Origin: Mixophyes australis
Lineage: Eukaryota > Chordata > Amphibia > Anura > Limnodynastidae
Reading direction: 5' to 3'
Assembly (NCBI GenBank): GCA_036250195.1
Contig: JAVHZZ010000002.1
Coordinates: 63,635,705-63,699,704, forward strand
DNA length: 64,000 nucleotides
A program made the translations under genes and the position numbers. How positions within the stretch are numbered: the stretch's first letter is position 1; every line of letters starts with the position of its first letter. The notes beneath the pieces were generated by a model. The model saw only the letters and a program-made list of their open reading frames with translations, was not told where the DNA came from and made no database searches. Of this stretch, positions 33,220 to 44,264 are shown piece after piece.

Positions 33220-34110
33220 TCTTCTAACCAGAACCCATTGCAACGTTTTAGTCACCACCAGCAGCCAGTGAAGTGCTTGGCACTGCCCTTTGCAGTGGTT
33301 CAGATACTTGCAGGATTCCCTCTTTTGATTTACAATGGGTTATAGTATAATGAACAGAAGGAGTCTGACAATGTTATGAAAGGGATTTCTCAAGAAATCC
33401 GTTACCCGAGTTTAGCAACACCCAAGATACAAAGTAAGTTGTATAAGTTTGCACTTTGACAGAGTTCTGGCAGGTCAAGCACCTTCCCAGACACTACAGT
33501 CTGGATCTGTTGGCTTTATTTATTTTCCAAATGAAATACCCAGGTTACTATGATGGCAGCACCTCTGATTACATTTTTTGGGCCAGTCAGGTGCCTGAGC
33601 AGTATTTCCAGTCCCTATATAGTCCCCAGTTTCAACCCTTAGTGGGTTATGATCTACTTAACTGGATATATCAGTAAAGGGTTCTGAAAAAAATTGTACA
33701 GGAATATTTTCAGGATGTATATTTACATCCCGTAGCTCATTAGGTCAAGAGTATATTATAATACTTTTGCAGACTGATTGGAGTGCAAATGTTGTACACC
33801 TTGAAACTCTGTGTACATGGCAGTTTGTGCTATTAATAGTATTCTGTCAGAACAAGTGTTTCTGTCCCATCTCTTGATCACTGAAATATGGCGTGCAGAT
33901 CTTCTCGAGGGAAAGCCACCAGCATATTTTTGCTCCGAGAAGGGGGAGCCTCTCATCAGACAGAGCCTTGCCCACTGCTTACTCCCATAGGTCATGACAT
34001 ATACTGGCACACTGAGCCCAGTTACAGTCCACCCATTACCAGTCTCCTCCAGGTACAGGCCAAGACGCATACTTCTGTCCAATGGAGCGCAGTGTACCTC
34101 CAGCACTCTA
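33220..34110 (+). other. Possible 3' internal region of an LTR element, no domain
   Basis: Several short open frames and a polypurine tract at the end (AAAAGGGGGAGAG, 34118-34130) suggest the tail of an LTR element. No protein domain is recognised in any frame. Confidence 0.3.
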
Positions 34111-34131
34111 TTCCTAAAAGGGGGAGAGTAT

Positions 34132-35107
34132 TGTTAAGTCAGCAGATCTTTAAACCAGTGTTTCTCAACTCCAGTCCTCACACACCCCTAACAGCTCATG
34201 TTTTGAGGGTTTCTGTCAGAGGTAACAGGTGGAATAATTGCTAACCCAGTCATGTAGACTAAGCCACCTGTGCATGATTAAAGAGATCCTGAAAACATGA
34301 GCTGTTAGAGGTGCCCAAGGACTGGAGTTGAGAAACACTGCTCTACACTAATAATCTTACAAACACCACTACACTACATACATAACATTTCCACACTGAC
34401 TACGGTCGTACCCTTACACACACCACAACATCCTTTTTCCAGAATTATTATTCTAAGCTCCTTACTGTTAGGTCTGTCTGTCTGATCACGTGACCTGAGA
34501 GGCGGGGAATCAACTTCCCTACTATTCGTTAGGTCTGTCTGATTATGTGACCTGAGAGGCGGGAAATTCAAACTTCCCCACTATTTAGTCTTCACTCTGA
34601 GTCAGAGCAAAAAGTGTGCTTAGCGTCTGGCTGCTCCTGATCTCTGTGCTTTCCCTGTGCACTTATCCCTGTGAATACTGGCTGATCTTCTGTGTACCGA
34701 CCCGGCTTGTCTGATTAACCCTGCATCTGCTGAATCCCTGGCAACAAGCACTGGCTGACTTTCTGTGTACCGAACCGGCTACAGTTCCTGACTCTTCTTG
34801 TGTTTGTCTCCTCGTGCCTCTCTACTAGACAGCAAGGTACGTCTGGTTTCCTACTTCTTACAGCTAAGCTGTTTAATATCCAGCTACACGAGGCCTTTTA
34901 CTGTGTTCCCAGAACCGTTCACCCTGCTACCATCTCTCTACCACGCCGGTGGGCTAACCTAGGGGCCACGACCTGCAGGCTTCCGGCAGCTAAAACCATC
35001 CCGCCTTGCGGCGGTTCTTGGAGAAGACCGAGGGGACCGTTAGACTCCGCGCCCTGGGAAGGCCAGTGCCAATACTGGTTGGTAGTTTTCTCCAGTGAGA
35101 TGTAACA
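34132..35107 (+). repeat. LTR-like segment, interrupted by a hAT MITE
   Basis: It follows a polypurine tract and could run from TGTTAAG (34132) to GATGTAACA (35107). A shorter solo LTR from TGTTAGG at 34466 is also possible, with near-duplicate flanks CTTAC and CTTTC. The C/T-rich body and the 3' block CGTTAGACTCCGCGCCCTGGG-like resemble the end of the solo LTR at 38657-40324 (CGTTAGACTCTGCACTCCTG), so the two are related families. Confidence 0.55.
34156..34340. mobile_element. Near-palindromic hAT MITE
   Basis: Ends CAGTGTTTCTCAACTCCAGT and its inverted copy, 185 bp. Flanks CTTTAAAC and CTCTACAC are an imperfect 8-bp duplication (6 of 8). An internal CATGTTTT/AAAACATG pair extends the palindrome. 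The family is common in vertebrates, from memory. Confidence 0.85.
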
Positions 35108-35109
35108 CT

Positions 35110-37110
35110 TTCCAGTTGAACTATGCTTCATATGTATTCATGCTGTATATCAGTTGCCCTCCCATTGCCCCATTCTAGAAAATGGACATTTTCAACCATA
35201 TATAGACCATGTGCTGCTATGGGGTAACAATGTTTTCACAGTAGGGCTTCTCACTGTACAACAGGTAAAATAAAGTGCAAAGGAAGATGTATCATGGGTG
35301 AGATAACATGGATAAATCATTTATTAAGGGTATACTGGTCCTTTAAAATGAACATAGGCTTGGAACACTGTGGCACACACATTACATAAATATACTGCTG
35401 ATCTATTCCTTTAGATAGCCTATGCATATATACCTATAGGAGCCATAAGAGTCCCAATTAAATCATCTTCAATCAAGATAAACTTCTGCAGTGAGGCCCA
35501 CATCAAGAGAACCACTGTTTTAAACTATCACGTCTTGGTTGAATCCAATAACTTGTTGCTAATCAATAAATTAACAATTTAGATTTGTGTCTGTAAAAAT
35601 CATTCCTATGATTTGGGTCCATGACCCTACAGTGTATCTATAGTGTATACATGTATTTAAAAATGGATTATTCAATTTTGTGGTTTTACCAACTCTGTGG
35701 AAGGAACCACAGGCAGAACCCTCAAAATATGTATTTCTACCTATAAATTGAACTTAAAAGAAAGACTCATCCAATGGTTGCAAAAGAGAGCTCTAACGAA
35801 AGAAAAGAGATCTTTATGTAACAACAACAAAACTTCACTGTAGTAGATAAAAAATTAAATTTGATTTCCTGAGTACCATTGAATGATTATTATGATCATT
35901 ATATCACTCTTCATTATCCGTTTATTATTTGCCCATTAACAAGAATAAAAGTGTCATTTATCTTGGGTGCAAAAGTGGGTTTTATAAAATCAAAGATATT
36001 CTGGCTGTAAAGGAAAGTCAATCCTATCTTGTTCTTTGTATCCCACAGCTCAATATTACCATCTGTCAGTTGACAGGCTATACAATTATTGGTAAAAGAT
36101 ATTTGACTGGCCAAATGTTCTCTACTGGTTCCCTCCCCCTGTATCCCCGTTTGGTCTTTAGAAGTAATGATGTGCTACATTTTTTAGATTTACCTGAATG
36201 TTCTGAGATTCTGCAACAGGGTGTATAGGATGTTTAATGTGTCATTTTCCTAAATATTCCCCAAAAGAGAAATAACAAACATTTCTAAAGTGCAATTAAT
36301 ATTAATTCCCACATCTTTAGGGCTGCACTGAAGTCTACTATCTAAGGATCAACATAGCTAGATCTAAGAAACAGTCCAGCATCCTAAAGGTGGTCATACA
36401 TATTGGGCCAAATTGAACTGGTCTGGACAGATAACAAGGCAGGCAAGGTATATTTGAATAACTGTCTCTCCGTTCAAATCACCCAGGAAACTTTCCTTTC
36501 GTTTTAGGTCAAATATCTCTAATAAACAGCCACACCCAAAATGATTGCTTCATGGCAATAAGACCCACCCGCACTAAAAACATGAAGGTAAAAGAGAACA
36601 TATACCTTCTACCCAGAATCTGCTTTACTGAGCCTGAACAATTTGAGATAGAACACATACACTGCCAAGTGACTATCCACCCTGGGGCAGAGGTAGAGGG
36701 CGGAGGGGGGGACCAGCACATGCTAAAACAGAGCTGAACATCTTGAATAGAAGTTAGTGGGTGTCAGTTGACAGGGTTTCACAATTATACCATCATAAAG
36801 CCTGTTTATGACAACCGTTTCTTTATGAACAGTGCAGTGGAGGTGTGCATGCTTATCATTATGTATAGCCAATCGGGGTGTCTGTCTGAACCTATAGGAA
36901 GCTGCAAGCAGAGAGCTTGTGACATCCTATTGGTCCACAGGGTCACACCCCTCTGTAAACCAGTAAAATAAGCCAGGACCTATTTTGCAGAAATGGAGTA
37001 GCCCCAAGTAAAACTGTTTCAGTATGCCATTCCAGGGGCGCCACTTAAAGGAAATGAATGTGTGCGACATTTAATTGAAGAGGCGGTTGGAGGGCTGGCA
37101 GAGTTTGCAA
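35110..37110. other. No gene recognised
   Basis: Only short open frames. A minus-strand frame at 35914-36114 contains ITDG-like and WD-like letters but no full domain, and I do not assign it. 36386-36410 (GGTGGTCATACATATTGGGCC) looks like one end of a MITE. Confidence 0.5.
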
Positions 37111-37118
37111 GGTATTAG

Positions 37119-37360
37119 CATAGTTGACTACTCTCCTGGACTCTCGAATTTCTGGGAGTCTTCCCGGACTCCCGGGAGAGCAGGCAATTCTCCCTGATCC
37201 TGGCCGGCTGTGTATACTAAACGGACGTTTTTATTGGTCCAGTGTAGAGATGTTAGTTTTGGGGGCGGGGATAATGACACAATTATTCGAGCCCCGCCTC
37301 CACACACCCACCTGCACCCCGGACCTCCCGGGAATCATCTTGCCCATGTTTGCAAGTATG
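37119..37360. mobile_element. hAT-type MITE, older copy
   Basis: Flanked by an exact 8-bp duplication GGTATTAG at 37111-37118 and 37361-37368. The ends CATAGTTGACTACTCTCC and GTTTGCAAGTATG are diverged forms of the terminal repeat of 41181-41471. Internal CTCCCGGGAG-type palindromes are shared with that copy. Confidence 0.85.
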
Positions 37361-37369
37361 GGTATTAGA

Positions 37370-37970
37370 CACATTCCTCTGGGTCTAGCCATGCTCTCTC
37401 TCCCCCTCCTCTCAGATGTGGGAACCCAAACAACGCATATCGCAGAGGGGCCAGAACTGATTTGGGTGTCAAATATATATAATTATAAAACATGTGACTT
37501 GAAATATACAGGACAATGCTGTTTGTCGAAAGATTTAAAATCAGCCTGCCACTAAACAATATCAGAAATCAACTTCTCCAAATATACCAACAACAAAATA
37601 AAAATAATCTCACATAACATTTCAGCCAATGCTGTAACAAAAACCATTAACCTCATAAAAAATAAACTTTGCTCCCACCACCTTTACCCACTCTGAGGAA
37701 AAAAATAGATGATCAAGCAAAACTCTGGCTAAATAAACAGTAATCTTTGAATGTGTAGTCTACACAATTCTAAACGCCAGAAGTGACGCACAGTACAACC
37801 CCGAGACTACTCCGACTTTTTGGATAAAATTTATTTGAACTGAAACCATAACACCCTTGTTACCAATATATATACTTCCTGGATAACTACACTTGTAAAT
37901 CCTGCTTAGACTTATCTTATAAATTGGGTATCCTAATGTGCGCAGAACTTGTCTTTTTGGAAATGCAATT
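37370..37970. other. No feature recognised
   Basis: AT-rich and non-coding. Confidence 0.5.
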
Positions 37971-37973
37971 ATG

Positions 37974-38510
37974 TGTTACGTCCGTAGTATTGTGTCAAAT
38001 AAAGATTCTCTGATGCGATCATTGTGGTTCCAAAGCACATAGGTTTTATTCACACTAGTATAACAAGACAAAGTTTGGTATGTATACACATGCGCTTGTT
38101 AGCACAAACTTCTATCAGAACGCTCTGGTTTCCAAAGCCAGAGGTGAACTATTTATACACAGTACAGTTGTAAAAAGCAGTGACATAACAAAGATACACA
38201 GTTACAGTATTAAGGTCTACATTCATAGGTTGAAGGGCCTTGACCTCCCAAGAACTCTACGTGGCATTTGTGGATTTCTCTGGTCATCGTTCCTTGAGAT
38301 TGCCAGGTGTCCTTCTTCAGTTTCCCGCTTCTAGATCTGTATAAACTGTTTTTTATAATCCCTGTGAACTGGCTATTTGGTATACGAAAAATTATGTTAT
38401 TTATAACTAGCGTTCGCAAGGTACATGCTACATAAATAACACTGGAAACTTTCTCATGCGATTGCAAACAGAATGAGACCAAACTTGATGTAATTCATAT
38501 GTTAGAAACA
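37974..38510 (-). repeat. Solo retroviral-type LTR (minus)
   Basis: On the minus strand it begins TGTTTCTAAC and ends GGACGTAACA. In order it has a TATA box (TGTATAAATAG, about 38150) and a polyadenylation signal (GAATAAAACC, about 38050), followed by a short tail, the expected U3-R-U5 layout. No clear target duplication was found, so the ends are provisional. It is not the same LTR as in the ERV at 42154-50789. Confidence 0.65.
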
Positions 38511-38656
38511 TTAGTTAGCTTTTTCACCACATTATATTTTATATAAACTAAAATAAATAGATTAAATTTATTGGCATATGATTTGCTAAAATACTTATTC
38601 GATTGCATACTAATTGCATTGTAATCAATATTCGTGTACAGAAAATACTGATTACC

Positions 38657-40324
38657 TGTCACACGCCGGTCCCATAGATAGGTGCCGGCACTGTGACTTT
38701 CCTCTAGGAACTGTGATTGAGCTTACTCCTGTTTCTGAGACCCTACTTCTACACAGGTGTTCCTTGCTACCTTGTTCTGGACCTCCTTCCGATTCTCATT
38801 GGCTCTGGAGTATTATTTAAACTATTCATGGTCCTTGGCTTATTGCCTGTTCTTCGTGTTACTCAGTCTGCATTAGGTTCTGGCTGCCATTACTTGACCT
38901 CCCGATTGTTCCCTGCTGAACTCCTCGCTGCTGTTACCTGCTCGCTGGACTACTGCAATCTACAACCACAGTACCTGTTACTTGTAGTTCTATGCTGATT
39001 TGCTGGACTTCTCGCTGCTGTTATCCGCTCGCTGGATTGCTGCTGTCTAAAGCCGAGGTACCTGTTACTTGTAGTTCCACGCTGGTCTGCTGAACTTCGC
39101 TCTTCTGTTACCTGTTCGCTGGACCACCGCTATCTACAACCGAAGTACTTGTTACTTGTAGTTCCACGCTGGTCTCCTCTGATACTCCTCGTTGCCGTCA
39201 AACCTACACGCTGAACGTCCACTGTGAGTTGATTGCTGCACCTGTGGCCATTCCTGCACACCTGTCGTTTGTACTTCCATGCTGGGTTCTATTGAGACTT
39301 TTCCTATGATTAATCTGCCTGCTCAATTACTACGGTCTGCAGCCAAGGGTGCCTGTCACTTGCAGTTCCACACTGGGCTCATCGGATACTCCTCTCCGCT
39401 GTTACTTGCATGTTGAACTTCTTCTGTGAGTTGTCTGCTGCATCTGAAGCTAGTTCTACGGCTCAAGTTTCTGTTTCTACTCGGCTGATCCAACAGCGCT
39501 ATTTCTTCATTGATAAGTTTATTACTGAAGATACCTGTCATCTGTAGTTCTACACTCGGCTTGGATACTTTTCCTTCCTCTGCTACTTCTAGGTAACAAA
39601 CTGTTTGATGTGTCCTGTTCATTTTCAACATTTGGGATGGTTACCTGTAGAACCAACTAGTTCAACGATTATTGCTTTTCCATCCTGAGAATTCTCGTGA
39701 TACCTGTAACCCACCTGCTACGTAGAATCATCTCTGTCTTCGGATCAGCAGTTCTACATTATCATTCTGTCGGGACTATTGCTGACCAGTGATTCACATT
39801 TATCTGCCGTGTGTTACGTTATTGGATCCACGCATTCTCCGTTTATCATCTTCATGTTTGAACTGTTGTTTTACTCATCCCATGGAATTGTCAAGAGTTA
39901 CCAACTATGAAGTAGCATAATGTGATCTGCATCCTGCCTGTGTCCAAATTGCCGTGTGTTCAATATCTGCCGTTTATATATATATATATATATATAGTCT
40001 ACCATTTCTATTGTACCATCAGCCGATACATTATTCTGCAGCATTACTACTATCTCCAGTGTTTTATTACTACTATTACTTAAGCCTGTGAGCCTTGAAC
40101 TTTTAATCTGTGATCAACATCCTCTGCTTCATTGTGTGTTGCCTCCACTACCCTCTGTCAGTCCTTGTCTGGGAGACCGCGACCTGCGGAATAGGAGCCG
40201 CGGAGTCCATATCCCCTTGCAGGGATCCCTGGTGAATACCTCCTATCCGTTAGACTCTGCACTCCTGGGCAAGTCCTATATAGACAGAGGCAAGGGATCT
40301 ACAAAACCATTCAGAGTCGTGACA
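38657..40324 (+). repeat. Solo LTR of a gypsy-type element
   Basis: TGTCACACGCCGG...GTGACA, 1668 bp, flanked by the exact 5-bp duplication TTACC at 38652-38656 and 40325-40329. The ends match those of the chromovirus LTR (TGTCAC...GTGACA). The C/T-rich body has three imperfect repeats at about 38920-39180 built on TACCTGTTACTTGTAGTTC. It arose by recombination between two LTRs. Confidence 0.9.
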
Positions 40325-40329
40325 TTACC

Positions 40330-41172
40330 ATTGATGTACAAAATCCACTTCTCCGTTTCCTCCAGTGCTTGCACCAATAAAGTGAAAGTCTTACTTTATC
40401 ACAGACATATACTTGAAAAAATAAATGGAAAAGCAACTCTGGCCAATTAAACAACATGGACACACCGCCTAAAACATACTCTATGTGAACAAATCTGTAT
40501 GCGACTGTGCTCATGTCACCTACATCTCAAACACTGCACCAGGTTGGCATTACACCAAGATCTCAATGACCATGCCAACATTAAATACTTAAATGAGCAG
40601 AGGGTGTACGAAAGGGGACATCTAGAAGAGGCAGCCTGTTATCCCAGGTAAGAATTGTGACATAATGGGTCTGACTCATCCTCAAATGCAACCTGCACAT
40701 AAGATGTGTTTTTAAAACTAGAACTTGAGCATCTGTGCGCCCGTATTCAAATTCACATGGATCTCAAGATACGTTTCCACTTTGAATCTGTGTATAAGTA
40801 CAGTCTGCTTAAACAGTGCATATCATATGTTAACAGACAGAACAGACTGAAGGATACGCACATGCATTTGTACAATAGCAAGTCCCATCAGAACTTGTGA
40901 ATATATATATATATATAGAGTGAAAAAGCATGGCATTCACTGTAGTCTCACACGGCTTGGCTGTACCATTTCACTGTTTATTTATTGGCAGTTTTCAGGA
41001 TGGCTTAATCAGTTTCAGCGGTGGTTACAGCAGACATTTCCAGTAACGCATCACAATTCTCCCACAACCCTACATCTGGCTAAACAGTGGTTCCCTCGTT
41101 ACAAGTCGGACACTAACTGGCATCGGTGGCCCTGCCCGCAAATTAAACCAGTGTTTTTATTCTCCATCCCAG
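40330..41172. other. No gene recognised
   Basis: Short open frames only. A small TA run is at about 40900-40917 and a MITE-like end near 40668. Confidence 0.5.
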
Positions 41173-41180
41173 CACTAAAA

Positions 41181-41471
41181 CATACTTGCCAACATTTCTT
41201 TTTCTTTTTCCGGGAGATGCCGGCTGGGACGTGGGCGTGCAGGGGGCGGGGCGGCGAAATGGCGTCATTTTGGCTCCGCCCCCATGACGGAATGACGCAA
41301 ATCGCGTCATTTTACAGCGGGGGCGGGGCTAAACGCCGCGATTTCGGGTGAATCGCAGCGTTTAAACTGAATTTTTCCCCATTTCCTATCAGGGAGATTG
41401 CCACACTCGTCCGGGAGACTCTCGCAAAATGCGGAAGTCTCCCGGACAATCCGGGAGAGTTGGCAAGTATG
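41181..41471. mobile_element. hAT-type MITE, intact ends
   Basis: The ends are CATACTTGCCAAC and its reverse complement GTTGGCAAGTATG, with an exact 8-bp duplication CACTAAAA at 41173-41180 and 41472-41479. The 291-bp body is GC-rich with CCGGGAGA-type inverted motifs. Confidence 0.95.
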
Positions 41472-41479
41472 CACTAAAA

Positions 41480-42153
41480 ACCAGCCACAGCAAACAACAA
41501 ATTAATTACACCCCTGTGGAACACCTGTGTGTAATGAGCAGCCCAGGGAAAATTTTGCTCCTGCAGACTAGCATGGGTTTACCCATCTCCCTATAGGAAA
41601 GGTGTGACAAATAAGCCTATTTGCCACATTAAATATATATTGTGAATGGCATGCAAATGGATGGCTCCTCACACAGGTTTCTGCTGAACCACATTGATGT
41701 ATTATTTAAACAGAAAAGTTTGCAAACAAACATTTGAAATAAGCAGGTTTTTGCAGTACTTGCAAGCAACAAAAAAAACTTTATGCATTTGCTTTTGTGT
41801 TCAGAGATTGCAACACTTTTTGCATGCAGCAAACAAACATTGTAGTCAGGAGATTTTGCATAACTCACCACCCTGGATTTGTTGGCTTGAGGGACAGCAA
41901 TGATCTAGCTGTCATTTGCACATTCCACAATGGCTTTTCACACAGGTTTCTGCTGAACCACATTGACGTTTATTTAGTTGTCAGGATGGTTAAACAGTCT
42001 TGCCAGTGTCTTCAGCAATCAAATGAATCATTCACAAAAATAAACATAGTCCCATAGACCTAAACGCTGGCTATCACAGTTAGGTCTCTAACTGGTCACT
42101 GGGCACTTGTTGACTTCAGTCTCTCACACACAGTTGAAACCCAGCTTTTTAAG
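41480..42153. repeat. Partly duplicated non-coding region
   Basis: GGTTTCTGCTGAACCACATT occurs at about 41676 and 41946, each followed by a related AT-rich block, pointing to an old duplication with a period of about 270 bp. No gene is seen. Confidence 0.55.
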
Positions 42154-42727
42154 TGTTGGGGTATCGGGGTTCACCGATACTTCTATCAAGCACCTTCAAT
42201 GTCAGTCAGATCTTTCTTTGTTTTCAGTCGACTCGTGAACAGAAAATACTCAACACCTGTATGATATAATGCTGAGCAGCTTTATTCTGTTCCAATTTGA
42301 GACCACTTCAGCGCTTATTTTTATACATGTAAGTCTAGGGGTATAGATTCTGAACAACCAATTATAAGACAGTAAAATAATGAGAGAAAATCAATTAACA
42401 ATATATATATTTCAGTTTTACATCAAAGATCAAACAACTCTTTCTTCTTTGTGTGTTATCTCTTTCCAGGCTTTTCGCCAATATCCTTGTGCTGCCCCCA
42501 TCTTTGAGTCCTTGGGTTTTATCTTATCAAGAACGTTGCTACATGTTCTTAGAATGTTTTCGTTGATGGGAACATGGCGCTGCGTGGCCAACCTTAAATA
42601 ATTTGTCTTTTTAAACTGAAAATAATATCTGCTTAATTTCTCTTAAAGTCATAGCATAACATATTAGCATCTAAAGCTTAGCACATGATAGATATTAAAT
42701 CAATAATCATACAATTCCACTCTAACA
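42154..42727 (-). repeat. ERV 3' LTR
   Basis: 574 bp. It is preceded on the minus strand by a polypurine tract. Confidence 0.95.
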
Positions 42728-42738
42728 TTCCCCTCTTT
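42728..42738 (-). promoter_or_regulatory. ERV polypurine tract
   Basis: The minus strand reads AAAGAGGGGAA immediately before the 3' LTR. Confidence 0.8.
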
Positions 42739-43122
42739 GATTAAATATCAACTATTAACCTCTACCTATCAGTCATGGCGATACTCAGCAGAAGACAGTT
42801 AGTACCTACATTTAAACATATGGTATCATAAGGACCCCATATGATTAGAACAAGAATTCATTAAGCACATATCTCTGGTACTTTATCACCATAACTTTTC
42901 TTTCCCTACTTAATGTTTTATCTAGTTGCATAGAGGGGAATACTTTGCTGATATCTATCCAAAAGCTTTCTTGTATTACATTTTAAGTAGCAGTTCCATA
43001 TAATCATTATAGTTAGTACAAGAAGAATTAGTATCAATGGATGAATCAAGATATTCATTGCTTTCTATATGGAATAAGATTCATTAACAAATATGTCCCA
43101 CTAATGAAGAGGACATAAATTT

Positions 43123-43404
43123 TCATTCTGGTTTCTCGATGGTCACTGTCAATCTCTTGTTGCAGACTGTGTAGGTTTTTGGTTTGATTGGTGACCATTG
43201 CTGATAATGTTCACTGTTTGTCTCAGACATTAAACTTGTAGAAATTTCTGTGATCATTACTGGTTCTGGAAGCTCATTATTTTTCCTGCAGGAACAACAA
43301 TCAAGTGTCAGTAATTTCTTAATCAGCCATATAACAATTTTCTCTACCACATATACAATGAGCTGGATTGCCAAACCCTTTGCTACTAATGGCAATATTC
43401 CCAA
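43123..43404 (-). pseudogene. env: ERV envelope C-terminal remnant
   Basis: 93 residues. A hydrophobic segment (LAIQLIVYVVEKIVIWLI) followed by CCSC and a polar tail fits the membrane anchor and cytoplasmic tail of a transmembrane subunit. The surface subunit, cleavage site and fusion region are absent. The position between integrase and the 3' LTR supports the call. The sequence alone is not diagnostic. Confidence 0.6.
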
Positions 43405-43653
43405 TATTCAAAATGAATCATTGCTGACAACTTTGCCAATGAGGTTATGTATTCACAAAGGCATTTTCAAAGTTTATTCTCCTATGAGTGCAAATTGTTG
43501 AGCACTCCTTCCCCTTCTGTTTCTCACAGTGACATAGGCAATTTGTCACTTATCTGTCTGTTTGATACTGGGTTAGGGAGGCCTTGACCCCTACTTCAGG
43601 CAGAAATATTCTGGTAAGACATATCAATACCATAATACAGTCATTTCTATTTA

Positions 43654-43917
43654 TCAGAACAAGATCTCCCCTGATTTGAAGACTTTCCAGGTGTCTTTTT
43701 CCTGTACTTTCACTGCCATGGGAGTCATCAACAGGACTTGATAAGGACCCTTATATCTGGTTTCAAGACGTCTCCTGATGTGCTTTCTTATAACCACCCA
43801 GTCCCCAGATAGCAGTTTATGGGTACCTGTATCAAAATTAGGGTCTGGAATGAATGAGAACATTTGACCATGTATTTCAGTTAGTTGTTTCTGTAATAAG
43901 GCAACATAGTTCAACAA
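43654..43917 (-). pseudogene. pol: ERV integrase C-terminal domain
   Basis: 87 residues. They include GDWVVIRKHIRRRLETRYKG and GPYQVLLMTPMAVKV, the SH3-like DNA-binding domain with a GPY/F motif seen in gamma- and epsilon-type integrases. The frame ends at 43654. Only about 250 bp separate it from the env remnant, so surface envelope is gone. Confidence 0.85.
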
Positions 43918-43987
43918 ATCACCACGTACATGCTGTAGTTGCTATGGAAAATAACAGCCTGTTCTGTGTGCTGTGCCAAACAGTATC

Positions 43988-44262
43988 TCATTTGGTGCTA
44001 AACCTGTGTCTCTTCATAAGTGTAGTTCTAATGTTAAACATAACTATTGGTAAATATTCTAACCAAGTCTTTTTGGTTTCTTGCATCATTTTCTGTAGTT
44101 TCAATTTAATGTCACCATTAAGCCTTTCTACCCTCCCACCTGCTGGTGGCCTATAAGGAGTGTGAAAAGCTTGTGATACTCCCAAGTTCTTCATTACATG
44201 CTTCATTATCTCTTCTGTAAAGGTTGTACCTCTATCTGATTCAATAACTTTAGGTATGCCAT
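43988..44262 (-). pseudogene. pol: ERV integrase core, C-terminal half
   Basis: In a shifted frame the sequence continues with an IESDRGTTF segment (second core Asp, near 44240) and YRPPAGGRVERLN (catalytic Glu, near 44130). An out-of-frame stop follows near 43988. Together with the preceding segment all three catalytic acids exist, but not in one frame. Confidence 0.85.
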
Positions 44263-44264
44263 AT

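Noticed and set aside
35914..36114. Possible WD40-like fragment on the minus strand
   Set aside because: Only a few letters resemble a WD repeat, with no neighbouring repeats or exons.
40920..41351. 143-codon frame overlapping a MITE
   Set aside because: Its second half lies in the hAT MITE at 41181-41471, so it is not a gene.
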